Part shown: piece by piece, positions 8,666 through 19,341 of the stretch
Position numbering within the stretch: the first letter of the stretch is position 1
How the letters are laid out: every line of letters begins with the position of its first letter
Source: Mycolicibacter engbaekii
GTDB taxonomy: Bacteria > Actinomycetota > Actinomycetes > Mycobacteriales > Mycobacteriaceae
Assembly (NCBI RefSeq): GCF_002101585.1
Contig: NZ_LQOT01000042.1
Coordinates: 62,001-126,000 of the forward strand
Direction: 5' to 3'
DNA length: 64,000 nt
Position numbers and translations under genes: made by a program
Notes under the pieces: model-generated
What the model was told of the DNA's origin: nothing
Databases searched by the model: none
The model's input: only the letters and a program-made list of their open reading frames with translations

Positions 8666-9657
8666 CTCGGCCTCCGCAGTTCTTCGAGAACCATCCGCAA
8701 CGCGTCGACGGCGTCGGCGCGGTGTTGCTCGGTCATCTGGTGCGCACTGAAACGCGCCTCGGCGAACAACGCCACCAGCCGGGCGGCGTTGTCCGGCGCC
8801 AAGGCATGGTGGGCGACGGCACGAGCGAGCACTTCAGTAGGTGTGTCGAACGCTCGGGGGGCGATATCGGGATCGGCACCGAGGTGGCGTTCCATCTCCG
8901 TGTAGCAGGCGATGATCGCCGCCCGCGGCTCTCGGCTGGGGTCGATGATGCGCGCCAGGCCGAGTTCGGCTGCACGCACCAGTGTTTCGCCGGTGCTCGC
9001 AGCGCTCCCCACCGTCGCAAGCACCGTGCTCTGCGGTGGCGCAGCGGGGCGGGGGCGGTTGCGTGTGGCGACCACCGCGGCGGCGACCAGGGCCGGCACC
9101 AGGGTCAGCAGGGCCAGCAGATAGGCGCTTCTACCGCCCGGCGGTCCGCCCGATGCCGGCCGGTGCGCCGGCGGCGGATCGCTCGGCGAGCTCGAGGCGG
9201 CGTCGCCCGCCCCGGCGACCTCCACCGGAATCCCGATGTGGTGCCCCGCTCCGAATTTGGCCAGAACCACCAGCGTCAGCAGCCACAGCGCCAGCGCCGC
9301 CACGACCAGCAGCACCGCCCGCCAGACCGGACCCCGCCCCCCCACGAAGGCCAGCGGTACCGGACCGGCAGCGCCGGGCTGAGAGCGCCGGTGACGCGTC
9401 CGGTGCACGATGGCGAGCACGATGACGGCGCCGGATACCGCCAGCAGGCCCGCCAGGACGATCGCCTCCACCGCGCCCGCGGATTCGGCCCGCCGCGGTC
9501 CGCGCTCGGCGCCCGGTAGGTAGCCACGGGTGGTCGCCCCCGCCGCGAGCAGCAACACAGTCAGGGCGATCACCCGCACGGTCGTCCTGTCGGCCCTTGC
9601 GGCGACACCAGTCACCTGGGTCGCCCGCCGTTGCCGCGGCATTCCCCATACTGGCAC
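8662..9657 (-). CDS. DUF4129-type membrane protein, first gene of the MoxR3-type operon
   Basis: 331 residues with four predicted TM helices (near 27-45, 63-85, 112-132 and 180-200) and a Pro/Ser/Gly-rich loop between helices three and four. The C-terminal 120 residues form the DUF4129 domain: ARIIDPSREPRAAIIACYTEM, then RAFDTPTEVLARAV and ARFSAHQMTEQHRADAVDAL. DUF4129 proteins commonly accompany MoxR, DUF58 and transglutaminase-type genes. An internal ATG (MPRQRR) five codons in is an alternative start. It resembles Rv3166c in order and size. Confidence 0.8.
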   Translation of the reverse strand: MPVWGMPRQRRATQVTGVAARADRTTVRVIALTVLLLAAGATTRGYLPGAERGPRRAESAGAVEAIVLAGLLAVSGAVIVLAIVHRTRHRRSQPGAAGPVPLAFVGGRGPVWRAVLLVVAALALWLLTLVVLAKFGAGHHIGIPVEVAGAGDAASSSPSDPPPAHRPASGGPPGGRSAYLLALLTLVPALVAAAVVATRNRPRPAAPPQSTVLATVGSAASTGETLVRAAELGLARIIDPSREPRAAIIACYTEMERHLGADPDIAPRAFDTPTEVLARAVAHHALAPDNAARLVALFAEARFSAHQMTEQHRADAVDALRMVLEELRRPR

Positions 9658-9732
9658 GCCCGGGCAGGCCCCGGCCAGGACGCCGCGAAGGACCGCAACC
9701 GGCGGCCCGGACTGCGCGTCGCTGCGCAGCGC

Positions 9733-10752
9733 TCAGGAGGACTCCTCGTCGTGACCGCCGAACTGCTTGCGCATCGCCGAGAGCACCTTGGCGCCGAACT
9801 CGAACAGCTGGCGCGAGGAGAATCGCGCGTAGAGCGCGGTGGTCAGCACCGGCGCGGGCACTGACTCATCGATCGCGGCGATGACGGTCCAGCGGCCCTC
9901 GCCCGAATCGGACACCCGGCCGGCGAACTCCGCCAGATCCGGTGATGTATGCAAGGCGTCGGCAGTCAGGTCCAGCAGCCACGAACCGATCACGCTGCCC
10001 CGGCGCCACACTTCGGTGACCTGCTCGATGTCGATGTCGTAGCGGTAGAACTCCGGATTGGCCAGCGGCGCGGTCTCGGCGTCACCGGGTTGGTTCTGCG
10101 CGCCGATGTCGGCGTGGTGCAAGATGTTCAGTCCCTCGGCGATCGAGGCCATCATCCCGTACTCGATGCCGTTGTGCACCATCTTCACAAAGTGCCCCGC
10201 CCCCGTCGGGCCGCAGTACAGGTAGCCGTTCTCCGCCTGGGTGACCGGCCCGTGGCGCCCGGGTGTGCGCGGGGCGCAGTCCACTCCCGGTGCCACCGTG
10301 GCGAAGATCGGCTCGGCGTGGTCGAACGCGGCTCGATCTCCACCGATCATCAGACAGTAGCCGCGCTCGCGGCCCCACACGCCGCCGCTGGTGCCGCAGT
10401 CCAGCAGGCGAATTCCCTTGGCGGCCAAAGTCTTTGCGTGCGAGATATCGTCGCGGTAATAGGTGTTGCCACCGTCGATCACGACGTCACCGTCCGTCAG
10501 CAGACCGGTCAGCTCGTCGATGACACCCGTGGTGATCGCACCGGCGGGCACCATGACCCACACCACCCGTGGGGCCGGCAACTGTGCGGCGAGTTCGGCC
10601 AGGGAGTGCACCCCGGTGGTGTTGGGTTCGTCGGCCAGGGCACGGACCGCGTCCGGGTTGTGGTCGTAGACGACGCATTGGTGGCCGCCGTCGACCATTC
10701 GCCGGACCAGGTTGGCGCCCATCCGGCCCAGGCCGATCATCCCCAGCCGCAT
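9733..10752 (-). CDS. gnd2: 6-phosphogluconate dehydrogenase, short YqeC/GntZ-type (Gnd2)
   Basis: 339 residues. The Rossmann fold starts at once (MRLGMIGLGRMGANLVRRMV). Substrate-binding and catalytic motifs are DGGNTYYRDD, DCGTSGGVWGRERGYCLMIGG and GPTGAGHFVKMVHNGIEYGMM, with the catalytic Lys in FVKMVHN. The short length separates it from the 470-480 residue NADP enzyme encoded at 44.5 kb; short members are often NAD-linked. A start 27 bp upstream (MTAGRHQRT) is possible, but the inner ATG matches the family N-terminus. It makes ribulose 5-phosphate, CO2 and NAD(P)H. Confidence 0.92.
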   Translation of the reverse strand: MRLGMIGLGRMGANLVRRMVDGGHQCVVYDHNPDAVRALADEPNTTGVHSLAELAAQLPAPRVVWVMVPAGAITTGVIDELTGLLTDGDVVIDGGNTYYRDDISHAKTLAAKGIRLLDCGTSGGVWGRERGYCLMIGGDRAAFDHAEPIFATVAPGVDCAPRTPGRHGPVTQAENGYLYCGPTGAGHFVKMVHNGIEYGMMASIAEGLNILHHADIGAQNQPGDAETAPLANPEFYRYDIDIEQVTEVWRRGSVIGSWLLDLTADALHTSPDLAEFAGRVSDSGEGRWTVIAAIDESVPAPVLTTALYARFSSRQLFEFGAKVLSAMRKQFGGHDEESS

Positions 10753-10839
10753 GGTGCGCTGGTGCCTACCGGCTGTCATCCCATCGAAGCTAGCCGCCCA
10801 GTCTGGGCGGAAGCTGATCGGCGGATGCGCCGGGTTCGG

Positions 10840-11262
10840 TCAGCCGACCGGGGCGATTCCCGGCGGGAAGTAGGGGCCGATGCCGCCGGTGTAGATCCCG
10901 GGCTGCCAGCCGCGTGCCCCCAGGCACAGCAACGGCAACCCATCGGGCGACTGCGCCGCCGACTGCGGGTTGGGGCAGGGCGAACCGATCTCCTGCACCC
11001 CGTAGAGCGGGTAGGAGATCTGCCAGAAGCCGGTGTCCTTGGGCGGCCACTGGTTGGCGATGAAGTGGCATGCCAAGGCTTGACCGTTGGGGCCGTGCCC
11101 GTAGATGAAGCGCTCCCAGCTGAAGCACGCGTCACCCTGCCGCTGCCCCTCGGCCATGCCCGGTACGTCGCCGGGGTAGGCCACCGCGTCCGGTGCGGCG
11201 CCGACGGCGACCACTCCCGCAGCTCCCGCCAGGAGAGCAGCTGCAGCTAGTTCACGAATCAT
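10840..11262 (-). CDS. Secreted conserved hypothetical protein (Rv1891-like)
   Basis: 140 residues with a clear Sec signal peptide (MIRELAAAALLAGAAGVVAV, cleavage near AVA-YPG at residue 28). The mature protein has four Cys in two likely disulfides (GDACFSWERF, ALACHFIANQW, GSPCPNPQSA, LLCLGARGW) and is Gly/Pro/aromatic-rich, ending in GIGPYFPPGIAPVG. The pattern and place beside the YceI-like gene match M. tuberculosis Rv1891. Exported, probably cell-envelope; biochemical role unknown. Confidence 0.8.
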   Translation of the reverse strand: MIRELAAAALLAGAAGVVAVGAAPDAVAYPGDVPGMAEGQRQGDACFSWERFIYGHGPNGQALACHFIANQWPPKDTGFWQISYPLYGVQEIGSPCPNPQSAAQSPDGLPLLCLGARGWQPGIYTGGIGPYFPPGIAPVG

Positions 11263-11384
11263 TGTTCGCCCTCAGTCCGTCGATCCAGGCCGGTGTTCCT
11301 CGCGTGAGAGCCTAACGGGTGAGCGTCGCACCCCATCAGGAATCCGTCCGGAAGCCCTCAGGCCCGGGCGCTAAAGTGCCGCGG

Positions 11385-11945
11385 ATGACCGCAACACAGT
11401 GGCAGCTCGACGCATCGGACGGCCAGCTGCTGGTCCACACCGACGTTGCGGGCCGGGCGTCCAAGATGGGACACCGGCTCACCATCGCCATGGAGCGCTG
11501 GCAGGCGAGCGTGTCGTGGTCCGGCGAGTCGCCCACCGGCGTGGATCTGGTTGTCGAGGTGGATTCGCTGCGGGTGTTGCAGGGCGCAGGCGGCGTGACG
11601 CCGCTGACCCCGCCGGAGAAGACGCTGATCCGCAGTAATGCGCTCAAGTGCCTGTCCGCCGACAAACACCGGCAGATCCGATTCGTCTGCGATGACGTCG
11701 AACCGGCCGGCGACGGCTACCGGCTGTCCGGGACGCTGGAGATCAACGGGCGGCGCAAGCCGCACGTCGTCGCTGTCCGGGTGGCCCCTGAGGACGGTTC
11801 CTGGCAGGTGAGCGGCGACACCAAGGTGCGCCACAGCGACTTCGGGGTGCGGCGCTATTCGATGTTGATGGGGGCCATGCAGGTCGCCGACGAGGTGACG
11901 GTGTCCCTGTCGGTGAGCATCGCCGACCCGACGCATCGAGGGTGA
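11385..11945 (+). CDS. YceI-like domain protein (Rv1890c-like)
   Basis: 186 residues from the ATG at 11385; a GTG at 11319 would add 22 residues. The pattern fits a YceI-type lipocalin barrel: WQLDASDGQLLVHTDVAGRAS at the start, VDLVVEVDSLRVL, and later GTLEINGRRKPHVVAV and the closing strand DEVTVSLSVSIA. YceI barrels bind isoprenoid-like lipids. There is no signal peptide, so it is predicted cytoplasmic. It is convergent with the DUF7159 gene, the two stops being one base apart. Confidence 0.7.
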   Translation: MTATQWQLDASDGQLLVHTDVAGRASKMGHRLTIAMERWQASVSWSGESPTGVDLVVEVDSLRVLQGAGGVTPLTPPEKTLIRSNALKCLSADKHRQIRFVCDDVEPAGDGYRLSGTLEINGRRKPHVVAVRVAPEDGSWQVSGDTKVRHSDFGVRRYSMLMGAMQVADEVTVSLSVSIADPTHRG

Positions 11946-11946
11946 C

Positions 11947-14344
<2,398 letters not shown>

Positions 14345-14369
14345 CAGCTGTCCATCGCGGCGGTCTTAC

Positions 14370-14410
14370 CACTGGGTCCCATCCGATTTCGGATGGGACC
14401 CAGTGCTTTT
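14370..14410 (+). terminator. Rho-independent terminator after the antigen 85 gene
   Basis: A perfect 15-bp inverted repeat, CACTGGGTCCCATCC and GGATGGGACCCAGTG, encloses a six-base loop (GATTTC) and is followed by CTTTT. It begins 26 bp after the stop codon. Stem strength and the T-run make it a convincing intrinsic terminator, which is uncommon in such clear form in mycobacteria. Confidence 0.88.
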
Positions 14411-14456
14411 CCCGCAAGGGTTACCCCAGCCCGCCGGACATGATTGGATGGGGCGC

Positions 14457-14915
14457 ATGCAGGGTTCTGCGACAGTTCATATGGCTGCCCCGGCTGAACG
14501 GATCTGGGAGCTGGTGGCCGACGTCCGCAACATCGGCAAGTTCTCCCCGGAGACCTTCGAGGCCGAATGGCTCGACGGTGCCGACGGCCCCGCGGTGGGC
14601 GCCCGTTTTCGCGGCCACGTCCGGCGCAACGGGATAGGTCCGGTGTACTGGACGACCTGCCGGGTCACCGAGTGCGAGCCCAACCGGGTGTTCGGGTTCG
14701 CGGTGCTCGCCGGTGACCGTGCGGTGAACCGCTGGCGCTACGAGCTCATCCCCACCGCCGACGGCACCGACGTCACCGAGTCATTCCGGTTGGCCGATTC
14801 CTTGCTCACCACCGTCTACTACTGGCTGTTCGGCGGTTTCCTCAGGCAGCGCAACAACATTCGCGACATGCGGCGCACGCTGGAGCGCATCCGCGACGTC
14901 GCCGAACAGCCCTAG
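14457..14915 (+). CDS. SRPBCC/polyketide-cyclase-like protein (Rv1883c-like)
   Basis: 152 residues from ATG 14457 (MQGSATVHMAAPAERIWELV); an ATG nine bases upstream is possible. The N-terminal block with AERIWELVADVRNIGKFSP and the strand pattern ending in DVTESFRLAD, then a long C-terminal helix, are those of the START/Bet v 1-like helix-grip fold that binds hydrophobic ligands. It has no signal peptide. Length and context match M. tuberculosis Rv1883c (153 aa). Ligand unknown. Confidence 0.85.
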   Translation: MQGSATVHMAAPAERIWELVADVRNIGKFSPETFEAEWLDGADGPAVGARFRGHVRRNGIGPVYWTTCRVTECEPNRVFGFAVLAGDRAVNRWRYELIPTADGTDVTESFRLADSLLTTVYYWLFGGFLRQRNNIRDMRRTLERIRDVAEQP

Positions 14916-14920
14916 CGGTC

Positions 14921-16879
14921 TCAGTCCAGACTCTCCGGGTCGGCCAGCGGCAACACCAGAAACGACGGCGTGGGCCCGCCCTGGTGCACCTGGTAGAGAC
15001 CACCGGCCAGTGCGCGCCGGGTGGGCACGTTGGGGACCAGGTGCGGAAAGTCGTAGGTGGTCAATGTCAGCCGCAGCCGGTGCCCCGGTGTGATCAGGGC
15101 CGCGGTCGGGAAGATCTCGATGTCGTAGCGGGTCAGCTGTCCGGGGTCCACCGGCGCCACCGCGTCCCGGGTGCTGATGTGATGCGGGCGCAGCACCGTG
15201 CCGTCCGGCAGATACCAGGTGCGGGCGGGGTCCAATTTCCGGTGTGAGCCCAGCAGCGCTCCCATGGTCAGCGGCCGGCATGCGCCCTCCGGCGCGACGT
15301 CGTCGAGGTGGGCGACCCACAGCGTCTCGGTGGTGTCGGCCGTCGCCTGCACACTAAGTGTGATCGGCCCGGCCAGCAGCGTCGGCGAGTCGAAGGGCTC
15401 CGTCGTGTAGGTCAACGCGCCCCGGTGCAACCGGCTGTTGTCCTGGTCGTAGCGGGTGCGGCCGCCCGCCGATGCGGTGACGTAGCTGTTGAGTCCCAGC
15501 GACCACTGTTCGAGGCTGCGTCCCGACACCGGGCCGCGCGAACGGTAGGTCAGCTTGGCCACGGTTTGCTCGGCCGGGGCGTCGTCGGCCAGCCGGCCGT
15601 CATGGGCCAGGTAGAGCCGCCTCGGTTCCGCTTCGGGAATCGGGTATTGGCCGGTGTGATACCACCGGCGGTCGCCGATCGCCTGGAAGGTGAACGGTGA
15701 TCCCGAGATGGCCGCCGTCTCATCGTCTTTCAGCCAGTAGTCGAACCAGCGCAGCTGCAGATCCTGCATCTGCAGACCATCGAAATCCGACACGTGATAC
15801 CACGGCCCCATCAGCAGCCGGATCCGGTCGACGGTCGGCTGGCCGGGCTCCATCGGAGCGCTCGCGGGGCGACCGACGCTGGAGTTCTGCAGCGCGGCGT
15901 AATTCAGCGGCGCACCCCGCTGGAAGGCATCATGCCAGCCGCCCACCAGAAAGACCGCGACGTTGTTGGCGGCGATCGCGGGCAGTAGCGGGTCGGACCG
16001 CATCCGGTCCCACACCGGTCCGTCGTAGGCGGCCTCGCCGCCGGCACTCACGTCGGCGATCAACGGCCAGAAGTAATTTCGCTGGTCTTTGCCACGCTGC
16101 CGCACGGCGGCGAGCCCGCCGGCACGAGGCCGCTCGTGCCCACCTCGTGCGAGGAATTCCAGTGTCGGATTGATGACGTTGAGCATCGAGTACACCGCGC
16201 CGTAGCCGCGCACCGCCGGCATGTGGGTCGCGCCGCCCATCGTCGCGACGTCCCGGTAGAAGTCGTTGGCGGCCATCACCGGGAAGATCGCCTTGAGCGG
16301 CGAGTCCGGGCCCACGGAGGCCGCGGTGAACAGCTGGTTGATCGCCAGGTAGGAAATACCGAACATGCCGACTCGGCCGTTGGAGTTCGGCAGCTTCGCC
16401 GCCCAGGCGACCAGCTCGGCCCCGTCTCGGGCCTGGTCGGGACCGAACATCTCGAACGATCCGCCGGATACCCCGGTGCCGCGGACGTCGACCATCACCT
16501 CGATATAGCCCCGCCGGATCAGGCGCGGGGTCGGTCCCCCGCCGATCTGGGCCGCCGGCGGCGGGGCCAGCTTGCCGTACGGGGTCAGCGACAGCAGCAC
16601 CGGAAACGGCCCGGGGGCGGGCTGTCCCGTCTCGGGCACGGTGGGGTAATGCACGTCAGCCCGCAGCACCACGCCATCGCTCATCTCCACGGCCAGATTG
16701 CGCCGCACACCGACGCCATATTCGGCGGGACGCGGAGTCCACTCGGGACTCAACGGCGAGGAGCTGTACTTACGCTTCCTGGGCGCAGCGGCCCGGCGCG
16801 CCGCGATTCCCGCAGCCCCGACCGCGGCGACAGCGGCCAACGCCAATCCTGCCTGGCGTGACCGTCCCGGGCGCCTCAA
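14921..16879 (-). CDS. CocE/NonD family serine hydrolase (X-Pro dipeptidyl-peptidase S15-like)
   Basis: 652 residues from a TTG at 16879 that overlaps the upstream stop in TTGA; other starts in this frame are possible. An N-terminal hydrophobic segment (ALAAVAAVGAAGIAA) followed by RRAAAPRKRKY suggests a membrane anchor or export signal. The S15 hydrolase domain contains VDVRGTGVSGGSFEMFG and the nucleophile motif GMFGISYLA. The C-terminal jelly-roll has the family ending TPGHRLRLTLTTYDFPHLVPN. Such enzymes cleave esters or acyl-amides. A similar protein (Rv1835c) is encoded in M. tuberculosis in another context. Coupled to the AhpD-like gene upstream. Confidence 0.85.
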   Translation of the reverse strand: MRRPGRSRQAGLALAAVAAVGAAGIAARRAAAPRKRKYSSSPLSPEWTPRPAEYGVGVRRNLAVEMSDGVVLRADVHYPTVPETGQPAPGPFPVLLSLTPYGKLAPPPAAQIGGGPTPRLIRRGYIEVMVDVRGTGVSGGSFEMFGPDQARDGAELVAWAAKLPNSNGRVGMFGISYLAINQLFTAASVGPDSPLKAIFPVMAANDFYRDVATMGGATHMPAVRGYGAVYSMLNVINPTLEFLARGGHERPRAGGLAAVRQRGKDQRNYFWPLIADVSAGGEAAYDGPVWDRMRSDPLLPAIAANNVAVFLVGGWHDAFQRGAPLNYAALQNSSVGRPASAPMEPGQPTVDRIRLLMGPWYHVSDFDGLQMQDLQLRWFDYWLKDDETAAISGSPFTFQAIGDRRWYHTGQYPIPEAEPRRLYLAHDGRLADDAPAEQTVAKLTYRSRGPVSGRSLEQWSLGLNSYVTASAGGRTRYDQDNSRLHRGALTYTTEPFDSPTLLAGPITLSVQATADTTETLWVAHLDDVAPEGACRPLTMGALLGSHRKLDPARTWYLPDGTVLRPHHISTRDAVAPVDPGQLTRYDIEIFPTAALITPGHRLRLTLTTYDFPHLVPNVPTRRALAGGLYQVHQGGPTPSFLVLPLADPESLD

Positions 16880-17370
16880 GCCCGGCTCGGCAGCGTCAGC
16901 GTGCACGCCTGCCCGATATCGAGGGTGCGCAGCAGCCGGCCCATGCCCAGCCACAGCGCACACGACAGCGCAAGGTCGGCGAGCAGCTCGTCGCTCAGGT
17001 GCTCGGCGCACCGCGACCAGAACTCTTCGTCGTCGCGCAGGCCGGTGTGGTCTGTGGCGAACCGGTGGGCGAACTCGGCGGCGATCCGCTCCTGGGGGCT
17101 GAACCCCTCCCAGGTGCGCCACTGGGCCGCGTGCTCGTAGAGATCCTCGCTGACCCCGGCCGCGGGGCCGTCGGCGTCACGGGTGTTTTCGCAGACCGTG
17201 CACTCGTTGTCCAAGGCGATCACTATCCGGGCCAACTCCCGGGTGCGCAGCGGCAGCCGGCCGCGAGAGTAGACCGCCGTGCTGAAACCGCCGATTCCCG
17301 CGGCCAGTTCGGGCGACTTGACCATCCAGCCCATCACGTCGTCTGGGGCGAAATCCCCGATTCGGCTCAT
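16876..17370 (-). CDS. AhpD-like / carboxymuconolactone decarboxylase family protein
   Basis: 164 residues. Helical fold with the redox motif NECTVCENTRD (CxxC with the downstream region usual for the AhpD-like family) near residue 57. The N-terminus contains DVMGWMVKSPELAAGIGGF, the helix that carries partner contacts in this family. Members act as alkylhydroperoxidase-like reductants or gamma-carboxymuconolactone decarboxylases; the CxxC favours a thiol redox role. It is a distant relative of the true AhpD encoded at 21.0 kb. First gene of a two-gene unit with the CocE-like hydrolase. Confidence 0.85.
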   Translation of the reverse strand: MSRIGDFAPDDVMGWMVKSPELAAGIGGFSTAVYSRGRLPLRTRELARIVIALDNECTVCENTRDADGPAAGVSEDLYEHAAQWRTWEGFSPQERIAAEFAHRFATDHTGLRDDEEFWSRCAEHLSDELLADLALSCALWLGMGRLLRTLDIGQACTLTLPSRA

Positions 17371-17434
17371 ACCTTGGGATACTAGCGGGTCGCCGGTGCG
17401 CCGAGGCCGCTAAAACGTCCTGTCCCCGAGGACC

Positions 17435-17914
17435 TCACGAGGGCGGGCGGGAGACACACTGCGCGGAGTACAGCGCCTCGCCGAGCTTGTCCATCAGCTC
17501 CAGCTGGGTTTCCAGATAGTCGATGTGGGACTCCTCGTCGGCGAGGATGGTCTCCAGGATCTGGGCGGTGGTGCTGTCCTGCTTCTCCCGGCACATGACG
17601 ATGCCCGGCCGCAACCGATTGAGCACGTCGATCTCCAGCGCCAGGTCGCTCTCGAACTGCTCGCGCAGCGTCTGGCCGATACGCAGCGAGCCGATGCGCT
17701 GATAGTTCGGCAGGCCGCCGAGCACCAGGATCCGGTCGGTGACCGACTCGGCGTGGCGCATCTCCTCCATCGACTCTTCGCGGGTGTGGCCGGCCAGCTC
17801 GGTGAAACCCCAGTTGTCCTGCATCTTGGCGTGCAGGAAGTACTGGTTGATCGCGGTGAGTTCGCTGGTCAGCTGCTCATTGAGCAGTCTGAGAACTTCG
17901 GGGTCGCCTTGCAT
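17435..17914 (-). CDS. bfrA: Bacterioferritin BfrA
   Basis: 159 residues, the exact family length, from the ATG at 17914 after a GAGGAGAG site. Ferroxidase ligands are all present: Glu18, Glu51, His54, Glu94, Glu127 and His130. Met52 is the axial haem ligand at the subunit interface. The 24-mer stores iron as ferrihydrite in the cytoplasm. The gene is divergent from bfd, encoding the ferredoxin that reduces the core for iron release, and the shared upstream region carries an IdeR-type box, so iron-dependent control is expected. Confidence 0.96.
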   Translation of the reverse strand: MQGDPEVLRLLNEQLTSELTAINQYFLHAKMQDNWGFTELAGHTREESMEEMRHAESVTDRILVLGGLPNYQRIGSLRIGQTLREQFESDLALEIDVLNRLRPGIVMCREKQDSTTAQILETILADEESHIDYLETQLELMDKLGEALYSAQCVSRPPS

Positions 17915-18132
17915 GATCTCTCCTCTGCCATGAAGAACCTCGCCGGTTTCGGCCGCGACGGAGGGGGCTTGGGTCATCGCCGCAACGCGCACATTCAATC
18001 TAATGCAGACGGTGCGCCGCAGGGGCATGTTTACCCGCGTCCGGGCGCGTCTCATCGCCGCACCACCTGGGCGCCGTCGGGGCGAACTCTTGGTCATCGC
18101 CGGTTAACCGACTCGTGCAAGGTGCGCTTTAC

Positions 18133-18151
18133 TTAGGTTAGACTCTACTAA
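18133..18151. promoter_or_regulatory. IdeR-type iron box between bfrA and bfd
   Basis: The 19-mer TTAGGTTAGACTCTACTAA matches 15 of 19 positions of the IdeR consensus TTAGGTTAGGCTAACCTAA, with the left half perfect. It lies 218 bp upstream of bfrA and 170 bp upstream of bfd. IdeR activates bfrA in M. tuberculosis. The rest of the 407-bp gap (17915-18321) holds no recognisable gene except a weak small ORF at 18208-18312. Confidence 0.75.
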
Positions 18152-18207
18152 CATCGGGCTCGCTTCGCCCGATAATCGCGCAAACAGTCGACGATGGACA
18201 TGAGGTG

Positions 18208-18312
18208 ATGACGCTGCTGGAATTCGAGGGTGCAGCGCGTGCACAGCAACGGCTCGACCACCCGGACAAGACCGCGATCGATCCGCCGGCGCCGGCCGGC
18301 GAGGGCCGGTAG
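18208..18312 (+). CDS. Possible small ORF upstream of bfd (34 aa)
   Basis: A 34-codon frame starting MTLLEFEGAARAQQRLDHP and ending at TAG, nine bases before the bfd start. It has a short GAGGTG just before its ATG. The encoded peptide is charged with a Pro/Gly-rich end and no known motif. It could be a leader peptide, a real small protein or noise. Confidence 0.3.
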   Translation: MTLLEFEGAARAQQRLDHPDKTAIDPPAPAGEGR

Positions 18313-18321
18313 GGCGAGCGC

Positions 18322-18546
18322 ATGTACGTATGCCTGTGTGTCGGAGCCACCAATCAGATGGTGTCGGACGCCGTCGCCGCCGGGGCGTCGACGTCGAAAG
18401 AGGTAGCCGCGATGTGCGGCGCGGGAGCCGACTGCGGCCGGTGCCGCTGCACCGTTCGCGGCATCATCCAGGCGGCCCTGGCCGCTGCCGACCAGGATGC
18501 GTTGCGCGGCCTCGCGCTGGACATCAGCCCCGTGGGATCACGCTGA
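18322..18546 (+). CDS. bfd: Bacterioferritin-associated ferredoxin
   Basis: 74 residues. Cys4, Cys6, Cys38 and Cys41 give the C-x-C...C-x2-C ligand set of Bfd [2Fe-2S] proteins; Cys32 and Cys43 are extra. The fold core is CVGATNQMVSDAVAAGA and CGRCRCTVRGIIQ. In Pseudomonas and E. coli, Bfd passes electrons to bacterioferritin to release stored iron. Adjacency to bfrA and the IdeR-type box fit that role. The 3' end overlaps the convergent enoyl-CoA hydratase gene by 9 bp. Confidence 0.9.
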   Translation: MYVCLCVGATNQMVSDAVAAGASTSKEVAAMCGAGADCGRCRCTVRGIIQAALAAADQDALRGLALDISPVGSR

Positions 18547-19305
18547 GCCGCCGCCCCGCCGGCCGCTGAATTCGGCCAGCGCGTCGGCGTTGGCCTGGCC
18601 ACCCAGCAGTTCGGCGAAGAACCCGTTCTCGCGTTCGACAGCCTCCAGCGTTGCGGCCCGGGCCGGCTCGACCATCGCCGCCTTGACCGCCATCAGACTT
18701 GAAATGGGCCGGGACGAAAGCACTTCGGCGTGCCTGCGGGCCTGCACCAGAAGGTCGTCCGGTTCGCACACGGCAAAGACCAAGCCCATCCGCCGCGCCT
18801 CGTCGGCGTTGATCCACTCCGAGGACATCAGCAGCCAGGCCGCGTTCTGCCTGCCGATCAGCTGCGGGAGCAGATACGACGAGCCGGCCTCGGGGGCCAC
18901 GCCCAGACTGGTGAACGGGCACTTCAGTCGTGCTGTCGAGGACATGAACGCCAGGTCCGCGTAGCCCAAGATGGTGGCTCCGATGCCCAGACCGAGGCCG
19001 TTCACCGCACAGATCAGCGGCTTGGGGAACCGCCCCAGCGCCGCGATGAGACCGCGGAAACCGTGCTTGCCCGGCACGAAGTCCGGGTCGGTGACCATCG
19101 CCTGCATCTCGGCAAGGTCGGTCCCGGCGCTGAACGCCCGCCCGGCACCGGTGATCAGCACCACCGCCACCTCGGGATCGTCCGCGGCGGCCAGCAACGC
19201 CTCGGCGGTGGCGTCGTAGAGCGCCTCGTTGAACGCATTGAGCGCCTCGGGACGATTCAGCGTCAGGGTGCGTACCCGGTTCTGGTCTTCGATCGTCAGG
19301 ATCAC
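18538..19305 (-). CDS. Enoyl-CoA hydratase/isomerase family protein
   Basis: 255 residues from a GTG at 19305. Crotonase fold: oxyanion-hole segment AGRAFSAGTDLAEM near residue 57 and AVNGLGLGIGATILGYADLAF near 98, then FTSLGVAPEAGSSYLLPQLIG carrying a likely catalytic Glu. The protein probably hydrates or isomerises an enoyl-CoA; mycobacteria have about 20 paralogues, so substrate and echA number cannot be assigned. It sits alone between bfd and oxyR with no operon partner. Confidence 0.88.
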   Translation of the reverse strand: MILTIEDQNRVRTLTLNRPEALNAFNEALYDATAEALLAAADDPEVAVVLITGAGRAFSAGTDLAEMQAMVTDPDFVPGKHGFRGLIAALGRFPKPLICAVNGLGLGIGATILGYADLAFMSSTARLKCPFTSLGVAPEAGSSYLLPQLIGRQNAAWLLMSSEWINADEARRMGLVFAVCEPDDLLVQARRHAEVLSSRPISSLMAVKAAMVEPARAATLEAVERENGFFAELLGGQANADALAEFSGRRGGGSA

Positions 19306-19341
19306 CCGTGCAGCCTAAACGGCCCGTGCCCGCCACTGCGC

